A stretch of 64,000 bases of DNA from a virus. Shown in pieces: positions 7,293 through 14,463 of this stretch. Below the pieces are notes generated by a model. It was not told the origin of the DNA, made no database searches, and saw only the letters and a list, made by a program, of their open reading frames with translations. Location: positions 124,001 to 188,000 of the IMG/VR virus record IMGVR_UViG_3300027893_000003. One strand, 5' to 3'. Within the stretch, counting starts at the first letter, position 1, and every line of letters begins with the position of its first letter. The position numbers and the translations under genes were made by a program.

Positions 7293-7419
7293 CTTTGTTA
7301 AACAATGACTTAATCCAGGCAATAAGTTTATCAACTAATTCTTTTGCCCATACTGGTTGTTTGAGAAAATTCCAACCTATCACTAAACCCACCAATGCAC
7401 CAAATATGAAATTACCCAT
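7279..7419 (-). CDS. Small hydrophobic protein, 46 aa
   Basis: Short frame from ATG 7419, preceded by GGGAGGAAATTATA. A single hydrophobic N-terminal segment (FIFGALVGLVIGWNFL) is followed by an amphipathic helix ending KSLFNKDAKG. The good ribosome site and its fit between neighbours support it as real. Possibly paired with the next membrane protein. Confidence 0.6.
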   Translation of the reverse strand: MGNFIFGALVGLVIGWNFLKQPVWAKELVDKLIAWIKSLFNKDAKG

Positions 7420-7432
7420 TATAATTTCCTCC

Positions 7433-7639
7433 CTACTCACTTATGCTTTTTGCGATTGTTATCAACTCAGCTTTTCTTTTAGAGGGATTTGTATGGTGTC
7501 TAACATCCGCACACATGATAATTAGATAATCCATATTCTCACAATAATCCTCACAAGTTGCTTTGACTATACACTCTTTACATACTATATCTTTAATAGC
7601 TTTCTTATTCTCATGGTACATACGCATATGTTCTTTCAT
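7433..7639 (-). CDS. Four-cysteine SPASM-motif small protein (paralog 6), 68 aa
   Basis: CKECIVKATCEDYC is the family motif, here with Ile after the second Cys. It is most like the paralog at 8549-8767 (KIICEHCIVKAVC). Lys-rich flanks, no membrane segment. Overlaps the upstream gene by 4 nt. Confidence 0.6.
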   Translation of the reverse strand: MKEHMRMYHENKKAIKDIVCKECIVKATCEDYCENMDYLIIMCADVRHHTNPSKRKAELITIAKSISE

Positions 7640-7977
7640 CTCTTATCTCTCGCAATTTTCCTCTTCAATGCACTTGCACATCTTCCACAAACATTATACT
7701 CTTCTTTTAGATTCTCAAAGGCTATCTCATCTCCAGACCACACCTGACGAGCAGAAGATAGTTTAATACCACAACGAGTTTGATTCCATTTCCTTTGTAT
7801 ATGTACTTTATTACTCTTTGAATTTTCATCACTAATTAAGACAACTTCTGTTGAAGAATACTTTTTTGCTCTCTTCCTTCTTCTTTCTTGTATGATGAAA
7901 TCTGGAACCACACCTCCAAATATAGACCTACAGGGACCTATATGTGCTCTACCACAATCCATACACCATTCAGTCAT
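7636..7977 (-). CDS. Zinc-binding hypothetical protein, 113 aa
   Basis: N-terminal CMDCGRAHIGPC and C-terminal CGRCASALKRKIARDKR supply two Cys pairs, probably one split zinc site, with a basic tail. Start at MTEWC because AAGGAGG lies 7 nt upstream. The middle contains a KWNQTRCGIKL strand. No family recognised. Confidence 0.5.
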   Translation of the reverse strand: MTEWCMDCGRAHIGPCRSIFGGVVPDFIIQERRRKRAKKYSSTEVVLISDENSKSNKVHIQRKWNQTRCGIKLSSARQVWSGDEIAFENLKEEYNVCGRCASALKRKIARDKR

Positions 7978-8031
7978 TTTTTCCTCCTTCATTATTCACG
8001 GATATTTCTATACGTTTCGACTGATACGCTA

Positions 8032-8310
8032 TTAACGTATCTTCACTTGTACATATGTCCCAACAATAATACCACCAATTGTGAAAAATAAAAGATCTAA
8101 GGCCGTATCTTCCCAATTATTTACGGGCCATTGATCAACTGTCTCTCTTGGTAGTCCCAATAAGAAACCACTTATTCCGCCCATGTACCAGTTGGGATCA
8201 CTAGCAACAGGGTATAATGCAATAAGCGCCCAAGCTAAATGAAATAATTGATCAAGTCTTTTCCTCCACTTCTTACCAATCCATTCATCTATCTTATCTT
8301 TTAGACTCAT
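8032..8310 (-). CDS. Membrane protein, two segments, 92 aa
   Basis: Hydrophobic segments near LFHLAWALIALYPVAS and LLFFTIGGIIVGTYVQV are separated by a Trp-rich loop that includes PNWYMGGISGFLLGLPRE. GGAGTAGG precedes the ATG. The architecture resembles phage 2TM accessory proteins; no sequence family recognised. Confidence 0.5.
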   Translation of the reverse strand: MSLKDKIDEWIGKKWRKRLDQLFHLAWALIALYPVASDPNWYMGGISGFLLGLPRETVDQWPVNNWEDTALDLLFFTIGGIIVGTYVQVKIR

Positions 8311-8313
8311 TCC

Positions 8314-8568
8314 CTACTCCGTAGCTAGAGGATCTAAGGGATAATATAAACTGGGCCACTCCTGAGTTTCTTCAGGAAGTTTTTCATTCATGTTTATGGG
8401 TCCAACGAAATCTACTGGTTTTGTACATGCTTGTCTAGCTAGATTTTCATCTGAGAACACGCCCATGATTTCCCACACAAACGGATAATCTTTAATTCCT
8501 TTATCAAGATTTAACCTTCCCACAATCCATAGTTTCATAGTTGGAAATTTAAACTTTGTTTCGCTCAT
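8314..8568 (-). CDS. Hypothetical protein, 84 aa
   Basis: A small soluble protein with PTMKLWIVGRLN and VWEIMGVFSDENLARQAC segments, resembling a small alpha/beta fold. AGAGG sits directly before the ATG, which overlaps paralog 7 by 20 nt. Function unknown. Confidence 0.5.
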   Translation of the reverse strand: MSETKFKFPTMKLWIVGRLNLDKGIKDYPFVWEIMGVFSDENLARQACTKPVDFVGPINMNEKLPEETQEWPSLYYPLDPLATE

Positions 8569-8767
8569 CCTCTTTCATCCTCTTTGCACTATTAACCGCT
8601 AATTGCCATACCTCACTTGGATGTAGCCGCCTTCCTATCTTCTTCTCTATTATTTTCATTTCCTTATATAGAGGGTTAAATACTTCAGAATATAGAACAC
8701 AAGGATCATCGCAAACCGCTTTAACTATACAATGCTCACATATTATTTTACTAACTTCTTTATTCAT
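8549..8767 (-). CDS. Four-cysteine SPASM-motif small protein (paralog 7), 72 aa
   Basis: CEHCIVKAVCDDPC is the family motif near the N-terminus, followed by two predicted helices (YKEMKIIEKKIGRR, EVWQLAVNSAKRMKED). Overlaps genes on both sides. This is the rightmost of the seven copies. Confidence 0.6.
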   Translation of the reverse strand: MNKEVSKIICEHCIVKAVCDDPCVLYSEVFNPLYKEMKIIEKKIGRRLHPSEVWQLAVNSAKRMKEDERNKV

Positions 8768-8978
8768 AAGGTGGTCTCAAAGCAGACTTTCTAATAGCTT
8801 CTTTATTTACTATGAGTTGTAAGTAATCTATGCTTGCTATAGACTTCTTACAAGTTGTGCAGTACTTTATAGGAGTACCACGACCTGTCCACTCCATTCT
8901 AGCAAAATGATTTTCTCCACATATTGGACATTTACACTCAACATCTATCTTTTCTATCGGGGGACCTAATTTGTTCAC
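8760..8978 (-). CDS. Zinc-ribbon hypothetical protein, 72 aa
   Basis: CKCPICGENHFARMEW and YCTTCKKSIAS form a classic two-knuckle zinc ribbon. Start taken at a GTG (MNKLGPP) with GGAGG 7 nt upstream. A single-stranded nucleic-acid or protein-adaptor role is typical of such ribbons but unproven here. Confidence 0.5.
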   Translation of the reverse strand: MNKLGPPIEKIDVECKCPICGENHFARMEWTGRGTPIKYCTTCKKSIASIDYLQLIVNKEAIRKSALRPPYE

Positions 8979-9096
8979 TAGAACCTCCACTAAATATGTC
9001 TACTAAACGCTTCAACATTGAGTCTAGGTGCCTGCCGATTATGATTCCTACAATGGTATAGATGATGGGTTCATAGGTAGACAAATTAAACTTCAT
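8938..9096 (-). CDS. Small membrane protein, 52 aa
   Basis: Short frame from ATG 9096 with GGGAAAG upstream. One transmembrane helix (PIIYTIVGIIIGRHL) lies near the N-terminus. It begins 4 nt after the next upstream gene ends and overlaps the zinc-ribbon gene by 41 nt. Confidence 0.5.
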   Translation of the reverse strand: MKFNLSTYEPIIYTIVGIIIGRHLDSMLKRLVDIFSGGSSEQIRSPDRKDRC

Positions 9097-9099
9097 TTT

Positions 9100-9423
9100 T
9101 TACTTTCCCTTCGGTTTCTCCGGAACTTTCGGATGTGATTTGATTGATTTCTGGACTTGTGACGGAGATTTTCCTTTACCTCTCCAATAGGTTGATGCAT
9201 GAACTTCGTCTTTAACAGCTGCACAAAACGCGTTAGGATCGCTAACCTTCCCTTTCATCTTTTCGACACACAGTTTGAAAAATCCAGGAGATTTGGGTCC
9301 GCCCTTAACTCTCTTTGATAGAGTTAGTCCAAATCTTCTAACACTGTCCCTTGTCCATCCTCTCGGGTATGCTTTAAAACCGGCTTCTTGTAGATAAGTT
9401 AAGTATTCATTGAGTAATTTCAT
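9100..9423 (-). CDS. Basic phage protein, 107 aa
   Basis: A Lys/Arg-rich protein with YPRGWTRDSVRRFG, FFKLCVEKMKGK and DPNAFCAAVKDEV. It resembles short phage proteins that end in a DPxAFCAAxKD..GTxYWRG-type pattern. First gene after the leftward promoter motif at 9451-9469. Molecular role unknown. Confidence 0.55.
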   Translation of the reverse strand: MKLLNEYLTYLQEAGFKAYPRGWTRDSVRRFGLTLSKRVKGGPKSPGFFKLCVEKMKGKVSDPNAFCAAVKDEVHASTYWRGKGKSPSQVQKSIKSHPKVPEKPKGK

Positions 9424-9450
9424 AATCTTCTCCTAAACTTATTTTACCAG

Positions 9451-9469
9451 TTTATTTTATATTTGTTCC
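9451..9469 (-). promoter_or_regulatory. Candidate leftward phage promoter (GGAACAAATATAAAATAAA)
   Basis: Read on the minus strand, one of seven GAACAAA-(A/T)-TAAA sites that stand just upstream of leftward transcription units in this window. It lies about 30-45 nt before the gene starting at 9423. Confidence 0.5.
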
Positions 9470-9525
9470 GGAATATAGGAATAATAACCAACAAAGCATT
9501 AAAAATAATTAAAGGAAGTGTTTCT

Positions 9526-9798
9526 CTATGGTTTAGGAACTTGGTCTGCTCCTGGTGGGGGAGTTGTGGGTACTGGAGGTTTATCTTTTCTCGCAGCTCC
9601 AACCCATCTCTCAACTTTGTTTGAACCAATATATGTTCCCCATAGAATTGCTAGGAGTTCAGGGGTCATTGCAGGGTAAGGCTTTTGAAACCACCAAACA
9701 AAGGGGAACATTCCAACAATCATTCCGGTAAGAATAGTAGCAAAGAAAGCTGTCTTCGATGACTGATTACTTACACTCCATAGGAATTTTAGAGCCAT
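9526..9798 (-). CDS. Small membrane protein with Pro-rich tail, 90 aa
   Basis: Start at MALKFLW with GAGGAG 7 nt upstream, overlapping the stop of the sulfotransferase gene (TAATG). One hydrophobic segment (FFATILTGMIVGMFPFVWWF), then a soluble part and a proline-rich C-terminus. Similar in shape to phage holins with short cytoplasmic tails; it sits 0.75 kb from the spanin-like pair. Confidence 0.5.
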   Translation of the reverse strand: MALKFLWSVSNQSSKTAFFATILTGMIVGMFPFVWWFQKPYPAMTPELLAILWGTYIGSNKVERWVGAARKDKPPVPTTPPPGADQVPKP

Positions 9799-10526
9799 TA
9801 TATACTCCTCATAAGTAGTGGCCACCTTTCTTCTTTATTTGAAAAGAATTCGGTTATCCAATCTCTTTGCTCATCTGTTAAATTCACACTATTACCTGTA
9901 TCTAATTTAACATTATGTCTAACATTTCCTGTAAGTATACAACCTTGAGGTAATCCAGTGAACTTGGCTATTTCTATTCCTTGCTTCTTTGGAGTTGAAC
10001 AATAATCTTCATATCGTATAACCCTATATATTTTCGGATCAAGATTTGATACTTGATTATTTAAAAGTGTTAGTTGCTCATTACAGATAATGGCTGTATT
10101 TCTAAGGTTAGTCCCAAAATTTCTTCGGAAAGATGATAATGTAGACATCATAGGATCTCTAGTCATTATAACTATTTTCAAATTGTCAAATAATTCAATC
10201 ATATCCTTTAAGTCTGGCGTATAACGATCTCCCTTTCCAAAAGGAGCAGACCTCTTATATAATAGAAATTGTTTTCTATTATATTTTTTGAGTAACATAT
10301 CTAAAGTTGGAATTATCTGCTTCTTTGCTCCTTTATACTGCTTTATATCACCAAAACGATCCCACATTAGTTTTGTTAACTCGTTAAACTCATTAATTAA
10401 AGGGTCTTTTATTGGTTTGTAATTTCCTCCAAGAGTTAATACATTGCCGGGAGTACTCATAATTCTAAGCATCATAGTTGTGCCTGAACCAGAGCAACCA
10501 ACAATAAAGATAAAATTATAACTCAC
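9798..10526 (-). CDS. Sulfotransferase-like protein 1, 242 aa
   Basis: The N-terminal P-loop-like 5'-phosphosulfate site FIVGCSGSGTTMML and the 3'-phosphate site KIVIMTRDPMMSTLSSFRR mark a PAPS-dependent sulfotransferase. This family moves sulfate from PAPS to a hydroxyl or amine of a sugar, lipid or protein. The acceptor is unknown. Three further sulfotransferase-like genes and an APS kinase lie within 4 kb on the same strand. No signal peptide, so it acts in the cytoplasm. Confidence 0.75.
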   Translation of the reverse strand: MSYNFIFIVGCSGSGTTMMLRIMSTPGNVLTLGGNYKPIKDPLINEFNELTKLMWDRFGDIKQYKGAKKQIIPTLDMLLKKYNRKQFLLYKRSAPFGKGDRYTPDLKDMIELFDNLKIVIMTRDPMMSTLSSFRRNFGTNLRNTAIICNEQLTLLNNQVSNLDPKIYRVIRYEDYCSTPKKQGIEIAKFTGLPQGCILTGNVRHNVKLDTGNSVNLTDEQRDWITEFFSNKEERWPLLMRSI

Positions 10527-10535
10527 TATATTCTC

Positions 10536-11123
10536 CTATAACGCTAATATTACTGCTATTGCCACCGCTACAGTTCCCACAACTCCAAGTGTAACCTTAT
10601 GTTCTATTCTTTGTTGCTTCAATTCATACTCCAATTGTAAGACTCTATTCTCTGCATTTATCCATAAAGTTCTATATCGTTGAACGGTAACATCTTGGAG
10701 TTTGACTAGTTCTAGCATTGAGTTATAAAGTTCTACTTCAACTTGAACTCTTTGTACAAGAAGGTCAGCAATCTCAGTCATCATCTTACCTTGCTCTATT
10801 TTAGCAACTATCTTATTATGCTCTTTCACAAGGTAACCGATTATCTGAGCATCATCGGGAATTTCCCCTTCCCAATCAAAGTCACTAGTATTCCCCTTTC
10901 TCACAAGATAGATTGGAACAGGTTTATCCATCTTGTGAACCTTCTCCAAAATTTCAGCTAATTTGTCTATTCTAAGTTTAAATGGTTTAGTAAATCTTTC
11001 CTCTACTTCAATTGGTTTAAATTCATCAGGAGGTTCGAATTTTTGTGCTCCTGCACAACTAGTTAGGACTCCAACTCCAAGAATTAGCAAGAAGAGTATA
11101 GGATTCTTTAGGATCTTGAACAT
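10536..11123 (-). CDS. Lipoprotein with C-terminal membrane segment, spanin-like, 195 aa
   Basis: Signal peptide with lipobox (LGVGVLTSCAG) at the N-terminus, a long helical middle (residues 90-165) and a C-terminal hydrophobic segment (LGVVGTVAVAIAVILAL). An outer-membrane lipid anchor plus an inner-membrane helix in one chain is the architecture of unimolecular spanins, which fuse the two membranes at lysis. AAGGAGC precedes the ATG. The upstream gene, overlapping by 65 nt, encodes a coiled-coil membrane protein as in i-spanin/o-spanin pairs. Spanin role inferred from architecture and overlap only. Confidence 0.55.
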   Translation of the reverse strand: MFKILKNPILFLLILGVGVLTSCAGAQKFEPPDEFKPIEVEERFTKPFKLRIDKLAEILEKVHKMDKPVPIYLVRKGNTSDFDWEGEIPDDAQIIGYLVKEHNKIVAKIEQGKMMTEIADLLVQRVQVEVELYNSMLELVKLQDVTVQRYRTLWINAENRVLQLEYELKQQRIEHKVTLGVVGTVAVAIAVILAL

Positions 11124-11430
11124 TTTTTAGCTCCTTAACACTTCTGTTAAGCGTTCGTATTGATCTACCTAAGTCAACTTTTATTTCTTGTACCACTTCT
11201 TTTCTTTGTTCGAATTTGGTCACAAAATCTTGCTGTGCTTTAGCCAAATTTTGTAGACTGTCAACTAGCTTATATATATTCTCCTGTTGCCTCATATTAT
11301 ATTCGAATTGATTTCTTAACATTTCTGACGTTTCAGTTCTCATGCTGAAGAATATAATACCTATGATGACTGCTAGTATGACAATCCCAAAATCTTTTAT
11401 AAAGGTCATAATTTTAGCCATTGTTTCCAT
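11059..11430 (-). CDS. Membrane-anchored coiled-coil protein, i-spanin-like, 123 aa
   Basis: One N-terminal transmembrane helix (FGIVILAVIIGIIFFSM) is followed by about 80 residues of predicted coiled coil (QEIKVDLGRSIRTLNRSVKEL). Rz-type i-spanins have this layout and their genes overlap that of a lipoprotein o-spanin, as here. The downstream lipoprotein itself has a membrane segment, so the pair is not a textbook Rz/Rz1. GGGAG precedes the start. Confidence 0.5.
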   Translation of the reverse strand: METMAKIMTFIKDFGIVILAVIIGIIFFSMRTETSEMLRNQFEYNMRQQENIYKLVDSLQNLAKAQQDFVTKFEQRKEVVQEIKVDLGRSIRTLNRSVKELKNVQDPKESYTLLANSWSWSPN

Positions 11431-11431
11431 A

Positions 11432-12220
11432 TTAATTCTCCCATTCCTCTATTCTGTATCCTAGAAGGTCAAATAACTTTTCATTATGTTCTTTATAAAA
11501 ATCATTAAACTCTCTTTTATCCTTTTTCTTTATAGGTTCATATTTTCTTGACCAAACTTTATATACTTTTTCCTGACTATCCTCGTACATATCATCTGTC
11601 TTTTTATTATACCTCTTAGACGTAGGTATTCTCTCAGTTGGCAATTCAATTAGTTTAGCTCCAATAAAATTATATATCTTTTTCATCTCCTCAGTTAAAT
11701 TAACTTTCATCCTCTCACAAATGTATATATAAATCTGTTCTCTTGGGAAAAATAATAGAACATTATTTGTAAGTAGCTTATGATACATACCCAACTGTAA
11801 ATAGAGTTTTCCCCTAGGTTGACTTTTACAATTATCAAGACTAAATGGCCAACTTAATTTTCTCTGCTGGAGATTCATCTGATAATGTGAATATGCTCGA
11901 TCAATTGGGTTTCTAATACCTATTAATAGCTTAGTGTCTGGAGAATGTTGAGACATAAGTCTCATACACTTTTTATAACCTGCATAATCTGGACTTTTCT
12001 CACCACAAATATCACCCTGAAATCTACTTTTATACCAGTCGACTCCTCTCTTCCAATTATTTAAACCCCAGAATCTCATTTCTGTACCACCACTGACTCC
12101 TGGTCTTATTGGCCCTGCTGGTTTGCACATTGTTACGTCAGGGTGTTTATTTAAATTTAGAAATAGTTGTGTTGTTCCACATTTCATAAAACCTGCTATT
12201 ATAAAGTCTGGAAATTTCAA
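11432..12220 (-). CDS. Sulfotransferase-like protein 2, 262 aa
   Basis: DFIIAGFMKCGTTQLFLNL is a clear 5'-PAPS-binding loop; GEKSPDY and LLIGIRNPIDRAYSHYQ match the following Sulfotransfer family motifs, including the 3'-phosphate-binding Arg and Ser. At 262 aa it has the full length of a single-domain cytosolic sulfotransferase and is the most canonical of the four. It overlaps sulfotransferase 3 by 4 nt. Confidence 0.85.
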   Translation of the reverse strand: MKFPDFIIAGFMKCGTTQLFLNLNKHPDVTMCKPAGPIRPGVSGGTEMRFWGLNNWKRGVDWYKSRFQGDICGEKSPDYAGYKKCMRLMSQHSPDTKLLIGIRNPIDRAYSHYQMNLQQRKLSWPFSLDNCKSQPRGKLYLQLGMYHKLLTNNVLLFFPREQIYIYICERMKVNLTEEMKKIYNFIGAKLIELPTERIPTSKRYNKKTDDMYEDSQEKVYKVWSRKYEPIKKKDKREFNDFYKEHNEKLFDLLGYRIEEWEN

Positions 12221-12912
12221 GATGAATCTCCTAACTCATATTTTGGTCCATCGAATCTATTGAATACATCAATAACTTTATTAAGTCTTGAATCAACCTT
12301 TAGTCCAAAACCATTTCTCTTGTAGTTAAAGGCTCTTCCTGTCCTTACAACTTCGCTATAATTAAAGGGATCTAGATTACAGTGCTTATATATATTTGCA
12401 GTGATCTCTTTAAAATTTAAAACTAAATTCTCGTACTTGATAGTTAAGCATGTCTTCAATTCTGAAATTTCTTGTGTATAATTAGGTATACATTTAAGAT
12501 ACTGATCAAACATTCTTGGTATTTCTTTCTCTATTCTTCGACTCCTATATTTAAACCTTATAATTGAATTCCAAGAATCAAAGGGGTGTCTCACTATTTG
12601 AATTATTCTTGAATCTTTTCCAAATGTTTTATTCCACTGTTTACAATAGTCAACTACAGTAACATTTGATATATGCCTTTTACCCAAAACTCCTTTCTCA
12701 TAAATTAGTTTTTCTCCATAATTAAGTTTGAATTTCGGGTACCTATTATATAAATACTGCTTATTCACAAATCGAAATCCCGGTAAAGATCTACTTCTTA
12801 GAATATGTTCTTCATTAAACATGCCCGCCACTTGGGGATGTTTCTTACAAACTCTGTATGTAAGGGTAGTTCCACTCCTTGGAAAACCAACTACTAATAT
12901 CTTTACTCCCAA
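12217..12912 (-). CDS. Sulfotransferase-like protein 3, 231 aa
   Basis: ILVVGFPRSGTTLTYRVC (5'-PSB loop) and RIIQIVRHPFDSWNSIIRF (3'-phosphate site) are both intact. A TTG start with GGGAG 7 nt upstream is used; no better start is visible. The acceptor-binding C-terminal half differs from paralogs 1 and 2, so the four enzymes may have different acceptors. Confidence 0.8.
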   Translation of the reverse strand: MGVKILVVGFPRSGTTLTYRVCKKHPQVAGMFNEEHILRSRSLPGFRFVNKQYLYNRYPKFKLNYGEKLIYEKGVLGKRHISNVTVVDYCKQWNKTFGKDSRIIQIVRHPFDSWNSIIRFKYRSRRIEKEIPRMFDQYLKCIPNYTQEISELKTCLTIKYENLVLNFKEITANIYKHCNLDPFNYSEVVRTGRAFNYKRNGFGLKVDSRLNKVIDVFNRFDGPKYELGDSS

Positions 12913-12914
12913 TA

Positions 12915-13586
12915 TTATCTCCCTCTTAGGCGCTTATGAAATTTATTAATTTCTCCATATAATTCTCTGGTTCTTTTAATAACTAAATCTTCTATTTCTT
13001 TACTTATTGGTTTTTTAGTAGATGCTCTCCTATGATCTATAGAATTTATTAGTTTTCTAAATTGGCCAACGTCTTGGCGCTTCATATCATCAGTCCAATG
13101 CTCAAACCTGATAATAGGATTTCCTGATTCAAGAAAGTCATACACGATATTATTCCATCTAGTTGTATACCAAATAGCTAATTCTTTTGTATCTATTCCC
13201 CCAAAAGGTTCAGCTTTTTCTGGATGCCTTCGACTATACATTGAACAATAAGCATATACAGGGTTGCGTACAATACACATTGCTTTAACTGAGTTTATTG
13301 TTAGAAACGGACTAAATTTGGAAACTCCGCCACTCAATAAAATTGGCTTTTTTGAGTTATGAATAAATCTTACTAAATTGTCATTAAGAGTGATACTCAT
13401 ATCAAGATCGGTTCCTGTACGATGTTTCCATGCTTTTTGCATGGTCGGTTTTGGCATATGACATATGTCACCATTAGCACCAAGAACCACATCAGGTCGC
13501 ATATACGCATCCATGAATCTACGGATATGGGATGTCGCATGACCACCCCACGGTGCAATTACTACTTTAATATTCTGGTTCTTCAT
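12915..13586 (-). CDS. Sulfotransferase-like protein 4 with altered PAPS loop, 223 aa
   Basis: Start set at MKNQNIK by AAGGA about 8 nt upstream, overlapping the APS kinase end by 20 nt. The N-terminal loop reads VVIAPWGGHATSHIRRF instead of the usual xxxSGTT, while the second site (CIVRNPVYAYCSMYSRR) is conserved. It may be a divergent but active enzyme or one that has lost PAPS binding. Context in the sulfation island supports the family call. Confidence 0.6.
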   Translation of the reverse strand: MKNQNIKVVIAPWGGHATSHIRRFMDAYMRPDVVLGANGDICHMPKPTMQKAWKHRTGTDLDMSITLNDNLVRFIHNSKKPILLSGGVSKFSPFLTINSVKAMCIVRNPVYAYCSMYSRRHPEKAEPFGGIDTKELAIWYTTRWNNIVYDFLESGNPIIRFEHWTDDMKRQDVGQFRKLINSIDHRRASTKKPISKEIEDLVIKRTRELYGEINKFHKRLRGR

Positions 13587-13902
13587 AGTCAGTTCCTTCC
13601 CATAATTCTCCAAAGGGAAGGCAAATTTCAAGACATTCGTTAAGTAATGATTGTGCCTTCCTCCTCCATTCTCTTTTTGGGCTAACACAAGCGACTACAA
13701 CTGTAAACCCCTGTTCCTCTAATAACGTAGCAAATTTTGCTATAAGCATTATATTGTTTTCTCTTCCCTCGTCTGTAAAATCAGAGGGAAAATATTCCCT
13801 TATTTTATCTCCATCTAAAATAATTCCATTTGTTTGTTTTGCAATACGCTTTGCTAAAGTTGTTTTACCAGCCCCAGATCTACCTGTAATCCAATATACC
13901 AT
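13567..13902 (-). CDS. Miniature adenylylsulfate (APS) kinase, 111 aa
   Basis: YWITGRSGAGKTTLAKRIA (Walker A), ILDGDKIREYF and FTVVVACVSPKREWRRKAQS follow CysC in order, and the C-terminus (EGTDYEEPEY) matches the end of CysC (FTGxxxxYExP). It is about 60-80 residues shorter than typical CysC because the KGLYKKARAGE-type lid region is missing. The reaction would be APS + ATP to PAPS, feeding the neighbouring sulfotransferases. The missing lid may change activity; a different small-molecule kinase role cannot be excluded. Confidence 0.7.
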   Translation of the reverse strand: MVYWITGRSGAGKTTLAKRIAKQTNGIILDGDKIREYFPSDFTDEGRENNIMLIAKFATLLEEQGFTVVVACVSPKREWRRKAQSLLNECLEICLPFGELWEGTDYEEPEY

Positions 13903-13919
13903 TATAATCCTCTAATTAA

Positions 13920-14420
13920 TTAATTGTATCCAGTTATTACAACAGCTCCGTGAATAATTTCAACACTCTTCTCAACTACTTCTACACCTTCTTCTTCCGA
14001 TGGAGGTTCAAGCTCTAGATTAGCTCGCATCCTTTCCATGACAGCTAGTGGAAAGTCTGATTCGATTGCTCTTTTGATACAAGTTTCATATGGAGTTTTT
14101 ACATGGATGATTGTTATATCTGCTCCATATTCTTTCCCTAAATTAATAACTCTTTCTCTTCTAAATCTTGTTGTATGTGTTCCATCAAGAACTACATCTA
14201 ATCCTCTAATTAGACTAGCTCTTACCATTGTATTAAATGTACCCCACACAAATTCTTCTAGTCTTGGATCAAATTCAACTCCAAGTGCAAGTCTAATATC
14301 ATCACCACAAATGACTTGGTACTCCCGCAATTCTCGGTCCACTATTGTCGATTTCCCGCTCTTCGGTAGTCCGCACATTATCACCATCTTCGGACTTCTC
14401 TTTTCTTGATCGTTCAGCAT
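13920..14420 (-). CDS. P-loop kinase of the polynucleotide-kinase/AAA_33 type, 166 aa
   Basis: MVIMCGLPKSGKSTIVDREL (Walker A), VICGDDIRLALG and DVVLDGTHTTRFRRERVI (Walker B region) and HVKTPYETCIKRA (lid) follow the order of the kinase domain of T4 Pnk and related small kinases. No phosphatase domain is present. The substrate could be a nucleic acid 5' end or a small molecule; the neighbourhood of sugar and sulfate kinases makes the second option open. Confidence 0.65.
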   Translation of the reverse strand: MLNDQEKRSPKMVIMCGLPKSGKSTIVDRELREYQVICGDDIRLALGVEFDPRLEEFVWGTFNTMVRASLIRGLDVVLDGTHTTRFRRERVINLGKEYGADITIIHVKTPYETCIKRAIESDFPLAVMERMRANLELEPPSEEEGVEVVEKSVEIIHGAVVITGYN

Positions 14421-14463
14421 TCTCTAATCCTTTTTCAATTATTGTCTCATAATAATCCATCTC

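Noticed and set aside
14313-14460. Short minus-strand frame starting MDYYET ahead of the P-loop kinase
   Set aside because: It overlaps the kinase start in another frame; ribosome-site evidence is comparable, but the sequence has no domain and ends inside the Walker A region of the kinase.
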